A stretch of 8,280 nt of DNA. Origin: Candidatus Magasanikbacteria bacterium CG_4_10_14_0_2_um_filter_41_10. GTDB lineage: Bacteria > Patescibacteriota > Patescibacteriia > Magasanikbacterales > UBA922. The notes beneath the pieces are model-generated. The model saw nothing but the letters and a program-made list of their open reading frames with translations, was not told the origin of the DNA and ran no database searches. Where the stretch lies: positions 1-8,280 of the forward strand of contig PFPJ01000007.1 in NCBI GenBank assembly GCA_002792995.1, read 5' to 3'. Numbering within the stretch: position 1 is the stretch's first letter; each line of letters begins with the position of its first letter. The position numbers and the translations under genes are program-made. Shown here in pieces: positions 1 to 5,504 of the stretch.

Positions 1-1
1 A

Positions 2-274
2 GACGGACATCTTGCTTCGTTTGAATCTGCAGATACGTTTTGTAATCGTGTAGAAGAAGTGAAGAATGACACCATTGATCAATTTATGACCAAAGATGTT
101 CAGACGATCAAACAGCATGGCAGCCTTATGAAGGCGGTGACCATGTTATCAAAATTTCATATTCGTCAGCTTCCTGTTGTCGACGACACTGGAAAACTTG
201 TTGGCTATCTTAATAGAACAGATATCAAGAGAGCCGTAGGGAAAGTGCTTGGGATTGGTTCATATCTTCAGTAA
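2..274 (+). CDS. CBS-domain protein, C-terminal part (5' end outside window)
   Basis: The frame is open from base 2 with no upstream stop, so the gene begins before the window; a GTG at 59 is an internal valine rather than a convincing start. About 90 residues are visible. From the IDQFM segment to the end (about 60 residues) they form one CBS motif, recognised by the pattern D-x-M-T-K-D-V-x-T, then HIRQLPVVDDTGKLVGYLNRTDI. CBS motifs normally work in pairs and bind adenine nucleotides as regulatory modules, so the missing N-terminal part probably holds the partner motif, or a catalytic or transport domain. The stop lies 3 nt before the transporter start, which suggests one transcription unit and possibly a regulatory link to that transporter (inference). 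Confidence 0.85.
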   Translation, partial: DGHLASFESADTFCNRVEEVKNDTIDQFMTKDVQTIKQHGSLMKAVTMLSKFHIRQLPVVDDTGKLVGYLNRTDIKRAVGKVLGIGSYLQ

Positions 275-277
275 CAT

Positions 278-1555
278 ATGCAGACATTGACAATAATAGC
301 CCTTGCCATTTTTTTGCTTTCATACGTCGTCATCATCTCAGAAAAAATCCATCGAACTGTAGTGGCTCTTTCTGGTGCTGCGCTCATGGTACTTCTCGGT
401 ATTTTGACACAGGATCAGGCACTTGAAGGTATAGATTTCAATACGCTTGGACTGTTGATTGGGATGATGGTGATTGTGGGTATTGCAAAAGAAAGCGGAA
501 TGTTTCAATACGTAGCAATCCGTGCTGCAAAAGTTGCAAAAGGAAAACCAATCGCAATTTTTTTGTTGCTTGGTCTGATCACTGGCGTTTTTTCTGCGTT
601 TCTCGACAATGTCACGACGGTGTTTTTGATGGTGCCAGTTACCTTTGTTATCACAAATAATCTGCGCATTGATCCAAAAGCATATTTGATTGGCATTATT
701 TTGTTTTCAAATATTGGCGGTGCTGCAACGCTGATTGGAGACCCTCCAAATATTCTTATTGGGAGTGCGTCAGGGTTGACATTCAATGATTTTCTTTTCA
801 ATCTTGGGCCTGTGGCGTTGTTGAGTTTTTTGACAGTCATGGGTATTTTGCTTATCAAATATAGACACGCATTTGTAACAACAGATGAGCATAGAGCAAA
901 TATCATGAAGTTCAATCCACGAGAAGCACTGACGGATATACCACTTTTGATAAAATCACTGATCGTTTTTGCACTTGTATTTGTAGGATTTTTGACACAT
1001 GCTGTGACGCATATCGAGGTAGCGACGCTGGCACTGGCTGGAGCTGCATTGCTTCTTTTGCTCACACTCAATGATCCAGAAGATCATTTGCGCGAAGTAG
1101 AATGGGGAACTATTTTCTTTTTTGCTGGGCTTTTTGTCTTGGTGACGGGTATCGAGCGCGTTGGTATTATAGAGGCGGCTGCCAATTGGATGCTGTCAGT
1201 GACAGCAGGGAATCTTACGATTACCACATTTGCGATACTTTGGGGTTCTGCGATTGCGTCTGCTATCGTAGACAATATTCCATTTGTGGCGACGATGATC
1301 CCTCTGGTCAAAGAAATTTCAATGGCAGGACATATTGTAGATCCTGCACCACTCTGGTGGGCACTTGCTATCGGAGCTGATTTTGGTGGGAATGCAACCA
1401 TCATTGGCGCTTCTGCCAACGTAGTTGTCAAAGGGATGGCAGAAAAAGCAGGACATCATATTGGGTTTTTTGAATATATGAAGGTTGCTGTTCCTGTGAC
1501 GCTTCTCGTCCTTCTCGTAAGTAGTGCATACATCTTCCTTCGATACCTCGTCTAG
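278..1555 (+). CDS. ArsB/NhaD-type ion transporter (CitMHS / IT superfamily)
   Basis: A polytopic inner-membrane carrier of 425 residues with about 11-12 hydrophobic segments. It has the internal duplication typical of the ion transporter superfamily. The first half carries SAFLDNVTTV (106-115) and NIGGAATLIGDPPNILIGS (145-163). The second half carries SAIVDNIPFVATMIP (328-342) and GADFGGNATIIGASANVV (366-383). The paired DN and G-rich hairpin motifs are those of ArsB, NhaD and the P-protein group, which exchange Na+ or arsenite, or carry related substrates. The substrate cannot be told from sequence; no arsenic resistance genes are adjacent, so Na+/H+ antiport is at least as likely. The ATG follows the CBS gene by 3 nt with no Shine-Dalgarno, consistent with translational coupling. 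A DASS-family anion carrier is the alternative reading. The family call is secure; the substrate is not. Confidence 0.92.
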   Translation: MQTLTIIALAIFLLSYVVIISEKIHRTVVALSGAALMVLLGILTQDQALEGIDFNTLGLLIGMMVIVGIAKESGMFQYVAIRAAKVAKGKPIAIFLLLGLITGVFSAFLDNVTTVFLMVPVTFVITNNLRIDPKAYLIGIILFSNIGGAATLIGDPPNILIGSASGLTFNDFLFNLGPVALLSFLTVMGILLIKYRHAFVTTDEHRANIMKFNPREALTDIPLLIKSLIVFALVFVGFLTHAVTHIEVATLALAGAALLLLLTLNDPEDHLREVEWGTIFFFAGLFVLVTGIERVGIIEAAANWMLSVTAGNLTITTFAILWGSAIASAIVDNIPFVATMIPLVKEISMAGHIVDPAPLWWALAIGADFGGNATIIGASANVVVKGMAEKAGHHIGFFEYMKVAVPVTLLVLLVSSAYIFLRYLV

Positions 1556-1558
1556 ATT

Positions 1559-1567
1559 TGATATACT
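1559..1567 (+). promoter_or_regulatory. Extended -10 promoter of the methyltransferase gene
   Basis: TGATATACT combines the extended TGN element with a TATACT -10 box (1562-1567). No good -35 is seen, as expected for an extended -10 promoter. The predicted start of transcription, about 7 nt after the box, falls on the ATG at 1574, so the mRNA is predicted to be leaderless. The site overlaps the last codons and stop region of the transporter gene. Confidence 0.6.
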
Positions 1568-1573
1568 CTCTTC

Positions 1574-2212
1574 ATGCGAGATTATCAAAAAGAGACAATT
1601 GACACATATACAAAACAAGCAACTGCGTTTCAAAAAACGCGGGCTGCTTTTTTTGAAAAAGACAAAATAGAAAAATTCCTTTCTCTTCTCCCTGGAAAGC
1701 GTGTTTTGGATATTGGCTGTGGACCGGGTCGCGACGCCGCAGAATTTGTGAAGCGTGGTTACGACGTGACAGGGATTGATATCACTGAAAATTTTATTAC
1801 ACTGGCAAAAGAAACCGTCCCTGAAGGAACGTTTTTTACCATGGACATGCTAGACCTTACTTTTGATGACAATACCTTTGAGGGTGTCTGGGCAAGTGCT
1901 GTACTGTTACATTTGAAAAGAGAAGATATTCCTGAAGCACTGAAACAAATATATCGCGTGCTTGTACCCGGTGGTATATGTAGATTTTCTGTAAAGAAAG
2001 GAACAATAGAAGGTATGGAAGCCGATGTTCGGCTTGGCAATGCCAAAAGATTTTTTACCTATTTTGAAGAAGATGAAATGAAAACATTTGCCCTAGATTC
2101 GGGTTTTATAATAGAAGAAATAAAGACAGAAGCAGATGGCATGGGAAGAAATATTGAATGGATAGATGCATTTGTAAAGAAACCAGCAGATGAAACAGAT
2201 TCAAACAAATGA
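1574..2212 (+). CDS. Class I SAM-dependent methyltransferase
   Basis: A 212-residue soluble enzyme with a Rossmann-like methyltransferase fold (Methyltransf_11/25 type). Motif I is VLDIGCGPGRDAAEFVKRG (about residues 44-62), followed by the acidic end of strand beta 2 in VTGID. The motif IV-like strand is GVWASAVLLHL, and the post-motif region is IYRVLVPGGICRFSVKKG. These bind S-adenosylmethionine; the methyl acceptor cannot be predicted. The length is normal for a stand-alone small-molecule methyltransferase, and the late FTYFEEDEMKTFALDSGF segment resembles the C-terminal strands of UbiE/Coq5-like members. No Shine-Dalgarno precedes the ATG, but an extended -10 box sits 6 nt upstream, implying leaderless expression. 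The stop lies 9 nt before the next gene, which is probably co-transcribed. Confidence 0.9.
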   Translation: MRDYQKETIDTYTKQATAFQKTRAAFFEKDKIEKFLSLLPGKRVLDIGCGPGRDAAEFVKRGYDVTGIDITENFITLAKETVPEGTFFTMDMLDLTFDDNTFEGVWASAVLLHLKREDIPEALKQIYRVLVPGGICRFSVKKGTIEGMEADVRLGNAKRFFTYFEEDEMKTFALDSGFIIEEIKTEADGMGRNIEWIDAFVKKPADETDSNK

Positions 2213-2221
2213 CAACAGAAT

Positions 2222-2629
2222 ATGATTGACGTGGCGCAGTACAACAAACTTACGTATGTTGTTATTGGCGCGGCGATGGAAGTGCATAAACAGTTGGGGT
2301 GTGGATTTTTAGAGCAGGTATATCAACAAGCGATGATTGAGGAGTTACGGATACGTGGTCTTTCATTTTTGTCACAGAAGCCCGTAGATGTTTTTTATAA
2401 AGAAAAAAAGATAGCTGTATATGTCCCTGATTTTATTGCAGGATATAGGCTCCGCATTATCGTTGAGTTGAAAGCATTGGAAACAATAGATTATAATCAA
2501 ATTCAGATGCAAATAATTAATTATTTGGTTGCGACTACATATGATGTAGGATTGTTATTGAATTTTGGAAAGAGGTCTCTTGAATATAAAAGATATGTGA
2601 GACCAGAAAAATTACAATCATCTGTTTAA
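2222..2629 (+). CDS. GxxExxY protein (PDDEXK_3 family)
   Basis: A 135-residue protein of the GxxExxY family, named for the motif seen here as GFLEQVY (about residues 28-34). Further family features follow: VDVFYKEKKIAVYVPDFIAGYRLRIIVELKA carries the D...ExK arrangement of the PD-(D/E)XK nuclease fold (PDF about 69-71, VELKA about 81-85). After it come the conserved QMQIINYL helix and the GLLLNFGKRSLEYKR strand. The full length matches the family. Its role is not established; homology to PD-(D/E)XK nucleases suggests a nucleic-acid function. The ATG is 9 nt after the methyltransferase stop with no Shine-Dalgarno, so it is probably read from the methyltransferase transcript. The following EndoQ gene has its own -10 box. 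Confidence 0.9.
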   Translation: MIDVAQYNKLTYVVIGAAMEVHKQLGCGFLEQVYQQAMIEELRIRGLSFLSQKPVDVFYKEKKIAVYVPDFIAGYRLRIIVELKALETIDYNQIQMQIINYLVATTYDVGLLLNFGKRSLEYKRYVRPEKLQSSV

Positions 2630-2644
2630 ATTAGTTTGGATCCC

Positions 2645-2650
2645 TATAAT
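2645..2650 (+). promoter_or_regulatory. -10 box of the EndoQ gene
   Basis: A perfect TATAAT ends 9 nt before the ATG at 2660, placing the predicted transcription start within about 0-3 nt of the start codon. The upstream -35 region is weak (only poor matches around 2622-2628). The site supports the ATG at 2660 over the TTG at 2636, which lies upstream of the box and would not be in this transcript. Confidence 0.6.
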
Positions 2651-2659
2651 CCGCTGTAT

Positions 2660-3970
2660 ATGATCACTCAAATTCTCGATCTGCACACCCATTCAAAATA
2701 TTCTCGTGCCTGTTCAAAACATTTGGAATTGCCAGAGATAGCTCGCACATGTGAGACGCGTGGTATTAATATTGTTTCTGCAAGTGATATCACGCATCCA
2801 CGGTGGTTTTCGCATATGAAAGAATGGTTGATTGAAACCAAGCCTGGATCGGGAATATATAAGATACAAGAAACAAGATATTCCCATTTCAATGGGCATA
2901 TACCAAAAACGAAATTTATTTTGGGAACTGAAATTGCGTGTATAAAAAAACATAAAGACAAAACACGTCGGATTCATGTCCTTGTCTTTTGTCCGTCGCT
3001 TGAAGTGGTGGAGAAATTGAACACGTCGCTCGCAAACGATGGATTCAATCTTACAGCCGATGGTCGTCCGATTCTTGGCATGACGGTAAAGACACTTTTG
3101 GGATATATCAAACAAATCGACGAACGTTGTCATCTCATCCCCGCACATGCCTGGACACCTTGGTTTGGAATTTTTGGGAGCAAAGGGGGGTATGATTCTC
3201 TCGAAGAAGCGTTTGACGAATTGGCACCAGAAATTTTTGCTATCGAAACAGGACTTTCGAGTGATCCATTGATGAATTGGCATTTGAGTGCGCTCGACAA
3301 TATTACGTTGATTTCAAATTCAGATGCACATAGCCCCGCAAAGCTCGGACGTGAGGCCAATATCATGCAATTTGCTTCAGATGATGCTATTACCTACGAT
3401 GACATTTTCGATATATTGAAAACGCAAGACAAGTCACGCTTTTTGCGTACTATAGAATTTTATCCAGAAGAAGGAAAATATCATATGGACGGACATCGCG
3501 ATTGTGGTATATCCTTTCACCCTGATGAAACATCAACGCATAAAGGCATCTGCCCAAAGTGTAAGAAGCCACTTGTCATAGGCGTGATGAATCGTGTCAT
3601 CGAGCTGAGTGACAGAACAGAGGAAGAAGCAAAAGAACATGGCAAATTGCGTATCCCGTACACCAGCCTTGTCCCACTCGTAGAAATCATTGCCAACACG
3701 GTACAAAAAGGATGGGCGACCAAAACAGTACAGGCTATTTACAACACCATGATTGCAGCGCTAGGGAATGAGTTTCATATATTGATGAATGTACCACTGG
3801 AAGATATAGAGAAAGTAACAACAAAACACATAGCGACTGCAATCGACAGAGTGCGAAAAGGAAATATTGTTATCAAGCCTGGCTATGATGGAGAATTTGG
3901 TGTAGTGAAAGTATTTGCTGATGACGAAGATCGTGGAGATGTAAAACAGAAAGCGTTAGTAGGTCTATAA
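2660..3970 (+). CDS. Endonuclease Q homologue (PHP domain plus zinc finger; TIGR00375-type)
   Basis: A 436-residue DNA-repair nuclease of the EndoQ type. Known members cut DNA 5' of deaminated bases (uracil, hypoxanthine, xanthine) and abasic sites. The PHP catalytic domain fills residues 1 to about 240, with metal ligands visible in DLHTHS (D7, H9, H11), ASDITH (D43, H46), GTE (E91), IPAHAWTPW (H163) and SNSDAHS (D222, H224). A zinc-binding module follows: GHRDCG (H279, C282) and CPKC (C298, C301), then the family-typical VIGVMNRVIELSDR. The C-terminal part ends in the EndoQ signature IKPGYDGEFGVVKVF (about 405-419). The length is right for the family, and all expected metal ligands appear present. 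The ATG at 2660 is chosen because of the TATAAT box just upstream; an in-frame TTG at 2636 would add 8 residues. A terminator follows directly. Confidence 0.88.
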   Translation: MITQILDLHTHSKYSRACSKHLELPEIARTCETRGINIVSASDITHPRWFSHMKEWLIETKPGSGIYKIQETRYSHFNGHIPKTKFILGTEIACIKKHKDKTRRIHVLVFCPSLEVVEKLNTSLANDGFNLTADGRPILGMTVKTLLGYIKQIDERCHLIPAHAWTPWFGIFGSKGGYDSLEEAFDELAPEIFAIETGLSSDPLMNWHLSALDNITLISNSDAHSPAKLGREANIMQFASDDAITYDDIFDILKTQDKSRFLRTIEFYPEEGKYHMDGHRDCGISFHPDETSTHKGICPKCKKPLVIGVMNRVIELSDRTEEEAKEHGKLRIPYTSLVPLVEIIANTVQKGWATKTVQAIYNTMIAALGNEFHILMNVPLEDIEKVTTKHIATAIDRVRKGNIVIKPGYDGEFGVVKVFADDEDRGDVKQKALVGL

Positions 3971-3980
3971 AAATTATATG

Positions 3981-4012
3981 AAAAAACAACGTCTAATGCG
4001 TTGTTTTTTTTT
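3981..4012 (+). terminator. Rho-independent terminator after the EndoQ gene
   Basis: ACAACG and CGTTGT pair around a 7-nt loop (3992-3998). The stem is flanked by six A on the left and followed by a run of T reaching 4012. The A-tract means it could also stop minus-strand transcription. It sits 10 nt after the EndoQ stop. Confidence 0.85.
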
Positions 4013-4031
4013 GCAAAAGAAAAAAGAGTGA

Positions 4032-4289
4032 GGGAGACAATGGCAAAAGGCGCATCGTCTCCCGAAAAGTCCGACCGAGGGTGTCAGGCGGACCTGGTAT
4101 AAATGCCCGGGAAGCATACGTGAGTGACATGACATACTAGTGCGAGCTGAGTACGCTGCCCCCCGGGAGACCTACAGCAGATGCGACTACTACCACCACG
4201 CACGTTGTGGCTCTACATCTGCCTTGTACATCGATAGTCCACTGTCCACTGCGAGAGCAGACCACTAGATGTACCCTAAGCAATTTTTT
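4032..4289 (+). ncRNA. Candidate structured non-coding RNA, family not recognised
   Basis: No plausible protein is encoded here, yet the stretch is richer in G+C than its flanks and folds into consecutive stems. (1) GGGAGAC 4032-4038 pairs with GTCTCCC 4057-4063. (2) GTCCG 4069-4073 pairs with CGGAC 4089-4093, with an inner CC/GG. (3) CCCGGG 4106-4111 pairs with 4162-4167, continued by AGC/GCT and TAC/GTA around an A/C mismatch. (4) GCAGATG 4177-4183 pairs with CATCTGC 4216-4222 over an inner CCAC/GTGG hairpin. (5) GTACATC 4226-4232 pairs with GATGTAC 4268-4274, enclosing TAGT/ACTA and CTGC-GAGA-GCAG with a GNRA loop. The GNRA loop and the T-run at 4284-4289 favour the plus strand. No clear plus-strand promoter was found, so it may be processed from read-through or use an unusual promoter. 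It does not match tmRNA, SRP RNA, 6S or RNase P RNA as I know them. Confidence 0.5.
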
Positions 4290-4334
4290 GGAAAAAGTCA
4301 ATAAAGATGTATTTAAGTTTTCTTTTCAAAAAAT

Positions 4335-4366
4335 AAAAAGACGTCACATGTGTGACGTCTTTTTTT
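4335..4366. terminator. Bidirectional terminator between ncRNA candidate and rplS
   Basis: A near-perfect palindrome: GACGTCAC 4340-4347 pairs with GTGACGTC 4352-4359 around an ATGT loop. Five A lie on the left and seven T on the right. It lies 12 nt past the rplS stop on the minus strand, and downstream of the structured stretch on the plus strand, so it can serve both. Confidence 0.88.
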
Positions 4367-4378
4367 ATTCAGATATAT

Positions 4379-4795
4379 TTATTCTTTTGTTTCCTCGACT
4401 GGTTCTTCAACCATTTCCTTTTCCTGTTTGAGAACAGGATTTTCTACTTTTGTTATTTTTGTTGCACCTTTTTCACCACGGACCTCTTTGAGTTTCTTTT
4501 TGTGTTCTCTGAGGTAGTAGGGTCGTGCTTGTGTTACTTTCATCTGACGAACCAATTCGATCTTGTCGACAACAGGAGAATGGATAGGAAATATTTTTTC
4601 TACGCCTATTCCATCTGAAACTTTTCGAACAGTGACTGTTGCGCCTGCTTCCTTGCCATGCTTGACCGCCAAGATTGTTCCTTCAAAAAGTTGGATACGT
4701 TCTTTTTCCTCTCCTTTTGCATTGGTATCTTTAATTTTTTGGTGCACTTTGACAATCATGCCTGGTTTGAGTGCCATTCTGATATCTTCTGACAT
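4379..4795 (-). CDS. rplS: 50S ribosomal protein L19
   Basis: Ribosomal protein bL19, which sits at the 30S-50S interface. Recognisable family segments are LKPGMIVKVHQKI (9-21), EKERIQLFEGTILAVK (30-45), TVTVRKVSDGIGVEKIFPIHSPVVDKIELVR (53-83) and ARPYYLREHKKK (90-101). The protein is 138 residues, longer than the usual roughly 115, owing to a C-terminal extension ending in acidic VEEPVEETKE; a short insert also sits in the KDTNAKGEE loop. The start at MSEDIRMALKPGM is chosen because bL19 normally has only a few residues before this block; the open frame upstream to 4912 overlaps the promoter and is rejected. MALKPGM (4777) is a possible alternative. No Shine-Dalgarno is visible. The gene is monocistronic, not in the rpsP-trmD-rplS operon seen in many bacteria. 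Confidence 0.95.
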   Translation of the reverse strand: MSEDIRMALKPGMIVKVHQKIKDTNAKGEEKERIQLFEGTILAVKHGKEAGATVTVRKVSDGIGVEKIFPIHSPVVDKIELVRQMKVTQARPYYLREHKKKLKEVRGEKGATKITKVENPVLKQEKEMVEEPVEETKE

Positions 4796-4877
4796 ATATA
4801 TAGAAATTACTGAGAGGTTGGAGGATTGTTCGCCCTTATTCCCATATGGGGACAAGAGACACCCAACGTCATATCGT
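4796..4877 (-). promoter_or_regulatory. Foldable 5' leader of rplS mRNA
   Basis: The promoter predicts about 80 nt of untranslated leader. Read on the minus strand, GTTGG (4867-4863) can pair with CCAAC (4821-4817). TTGT (4855-4852) can pair with ACAA (4829-4826), and the top holds the self-complementary CCCATATGGG (4850-4841). Ribosomal-protein mRNAs often have leaders bound by their own product, and L19 leaders are known in other bacteria; whether this one belongs to a known class cannot be decided by eye. Confidence 0.4.
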
Positions 4878-4883
4878 GCGCGT

Positions 4884-4912
4884 ATTCTATAGGAAGAGAA
4901 TGATGTTGTCAA
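4884..4912 (-). promoter_or_regulatory. rplS promoter (TTGACA-N17-TAGAAT)
   Basis: On the minus strand a perfect TTGACA (4912-4907) is separated by 17 nt from TAGAAT (4889-4884). The predicted transcription start is near 4877, giving a leader of about 80 nt before the rplS ATG. Confidence 0.85.
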
Positions 4913-4931
4913 GGGCTATACACATGGAGCA

Positions 4932-4960
4932 TTGACCAAAAGAGAATTTTCCTGTAGTCT
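4932..4960 (+). promoter_or_regulatory. Candidate promoter of the GC-rich cassette
   Basis: TTGACC (4932-4937) is followed after 17 nt by TAGTCT (4955-4960), a moderate -10 match. It diverges from the rplS promoter, with 19 nt between the two -35 boxes. The predicted start, near 4967, gives a leader of about 40 nt containing the CCCGGC-CTA-GCCGGG hairpin. Confidence 0.5.
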
Positions 4961-4977
4961 ATTGCAATCACACGCAC

Positions 4978-4992
4978 CCGGCCTAGCCGGGA
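4978..4992 (+). repeat. Perfect leader hairpin upstream of the GC-rich gene
   Basis: CCCGGC and GCCGGG form a 6-bp GC stem with a CTA loop, ending 6 nt before the GGAGG Shine-Dalgarno. It has the same 6-bp stem and 3-nt loop layout as the hairpin at 5515-5529 ahead of the S1 gene. Confidence 0.7.
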
Positions 4993-5007
4993 AGTTCTGG
5001 AGGACGC

Positions 5008-5322
5008 ATGAAGGTTTTCTTGGCTATTGGGACGCTGATAGCGTTCCTGGTGCTCTACCCGCGCGACTGGCATCCGCCGGTTGTTGCGGACGACGCCACG
5101 GCGACAGAGACGCCGGTCCACGGGCCGTCCATGGTCGTCGTCGAGGAGGAGGAGTTTGACCTCTCTCCACTCTACATCCTGAAGGGGAAGGACGGGCAGG
5201 TCATCACCTGCCAAGGACAGGGAGGCGAAGAACTTGACACCGTCGCGGGTGCCCCCTGCGACGACGGGAGCGAGTTCCATCTCTTCCCCCCTCAGAAGGT
5301 GGTGGTCGTCGCGCACAAGTAG
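5008..5322 (+). CDS. Small GC-rich orphan protein with N-terminal membrane or signal segment
   Basis: A 104-residue protein I do not recognise. Residues 3-17 (VFLAIGTLIAFLVLY) form one hydrophobic stretch after a lysine: a signal peptide or single membrane anchor. The rest is polar: a low-complexity Asp/Thr/Pro stretch (about 27-40), VVVEEEEFDL (43-52), a segment with two cysteines (C68 and C84) that could form a disulfide outside the cell, and a C-terminal VVVVAHK. The ATG is backed by GGAGG at 4999-5003, the only strong Shine-Dalgarno in the window. Codon use sets it apart: 84 of the 104 codons end in G or C, unlike the AT-leaning flanking genes. It has its own promoter, leader hairpin and terminator. 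This suggests recent acquisition or a specialised cassette. That it is a real gene is likely; its function is unknown. Confidence 0.7.
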   Translation: MKVFLAIGTLIAFLVLYPRDWHPPVVADDATATETPVHGPSMVVVEEEEFDLSPLYILKGKDGQVITCQGQGGEELDTVAGAPCDDGSEFHLFPPQKVVVVAHK

Positions 5323-5346
5323 CGCGGGACACTACACGCACACGCG

Positions 5347-5396
5347 CGGACGGACTGAGCCCAGAGCACTCAGTCCGTCCGTCGCTTCGCTTTTTT
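5347..5396 (+). terminator. Strong terminator of the GC-rich cassette
   Basis: CGGACGGACTGAG (5347-5359) pairs perfectly with 5369-5381 around a 9-nt loop: a 13-bp stem, longer and more GC-rich than any other terminator here. A run of six T (5391-5396) begins about 9 nt after the stem, so the U-tract is set back from the usual position. Confidence 0.75.
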
Positions 5397-5424
5397 CTGG
5401 ACAAGATATTGCCCTGAAAAACGC

Positions 5425-5452
5425 AAATCCGAGCCCAAAAGCTCGGATTTTT
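5425..5452. terminator. Second hairpin terminator before the S1 gene
   Basis: AAATCCGAGC (5425-5434) pairs perfectly with GCTCGGATTT (5441-5450) around CCAAAA, ending in five T. It is a backup terminator for the cassette and insulates the S1 promoter 18 nt downstream. Confidence 0.75.
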
Positions 5453-5469
5453 AGTAGCTATAGGTACTC

Positions 5470-5498
5470 TTGCAAAATTTCTTCTGGTATGGTATGCT
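5470..5498 (+). promoter_or_regulatory. Promoter of the S1-domain protein gene
   Basis: TTGCAA (5470-5475), a 17-nt spacer and TATGCT (5493-5498), with TGG immediately before the -10 box forming an extended -10 element. The predicted start is near 5505, leaving about 70 nt of leader before the ATG at 5575. Confidence 0.8.
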
Positions 5499-5504
5499 CT
5501 CTCG

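Noticed and set aside
505..1071. Long minus-strand open frame of 188 codons opposite the transporter gene.
   Set aside because: It is a shadow of a strongly supported transporter; the translation has no family features. The frames opposite EndoQ (2714-3283) and opposite the slipin were rejected on the same grounds.
4064..4096. GAAAAGTCCG...GAGGGTGTCAGG...CCTGG resembles the 5' core of bacterial RNase P RNA.
   Set aside because: The stretch is too short, and the matching 3' P4 strand (the ACAGAA...GGCTTA class) is absent before the terminator. The similarity is probably chance, but a cmscan with bacterial RNase P models would settle it.
4273..4301. A minus-strand promoter-like pair, TTGACT-N17-TAGGGT, which could drive the ncRNA in reverse.
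   Set aside because: The start it predicts would remove one arm of the well-formed stem 5 (4268-4274), the -10 box is weak, and the GNRA loop favours the plus strand. It is not excluded.
4970..5341. An 8-nt direct repeat, ACACGCAC (4970-4977 and 5334-5341), around the GC-rich gene, as a possible target-site duplication.
   Set aside because: It is short and lies inside the cassette's promoter-terminator span rather than at its edges. No transposase or terminal inverted repeats are present.
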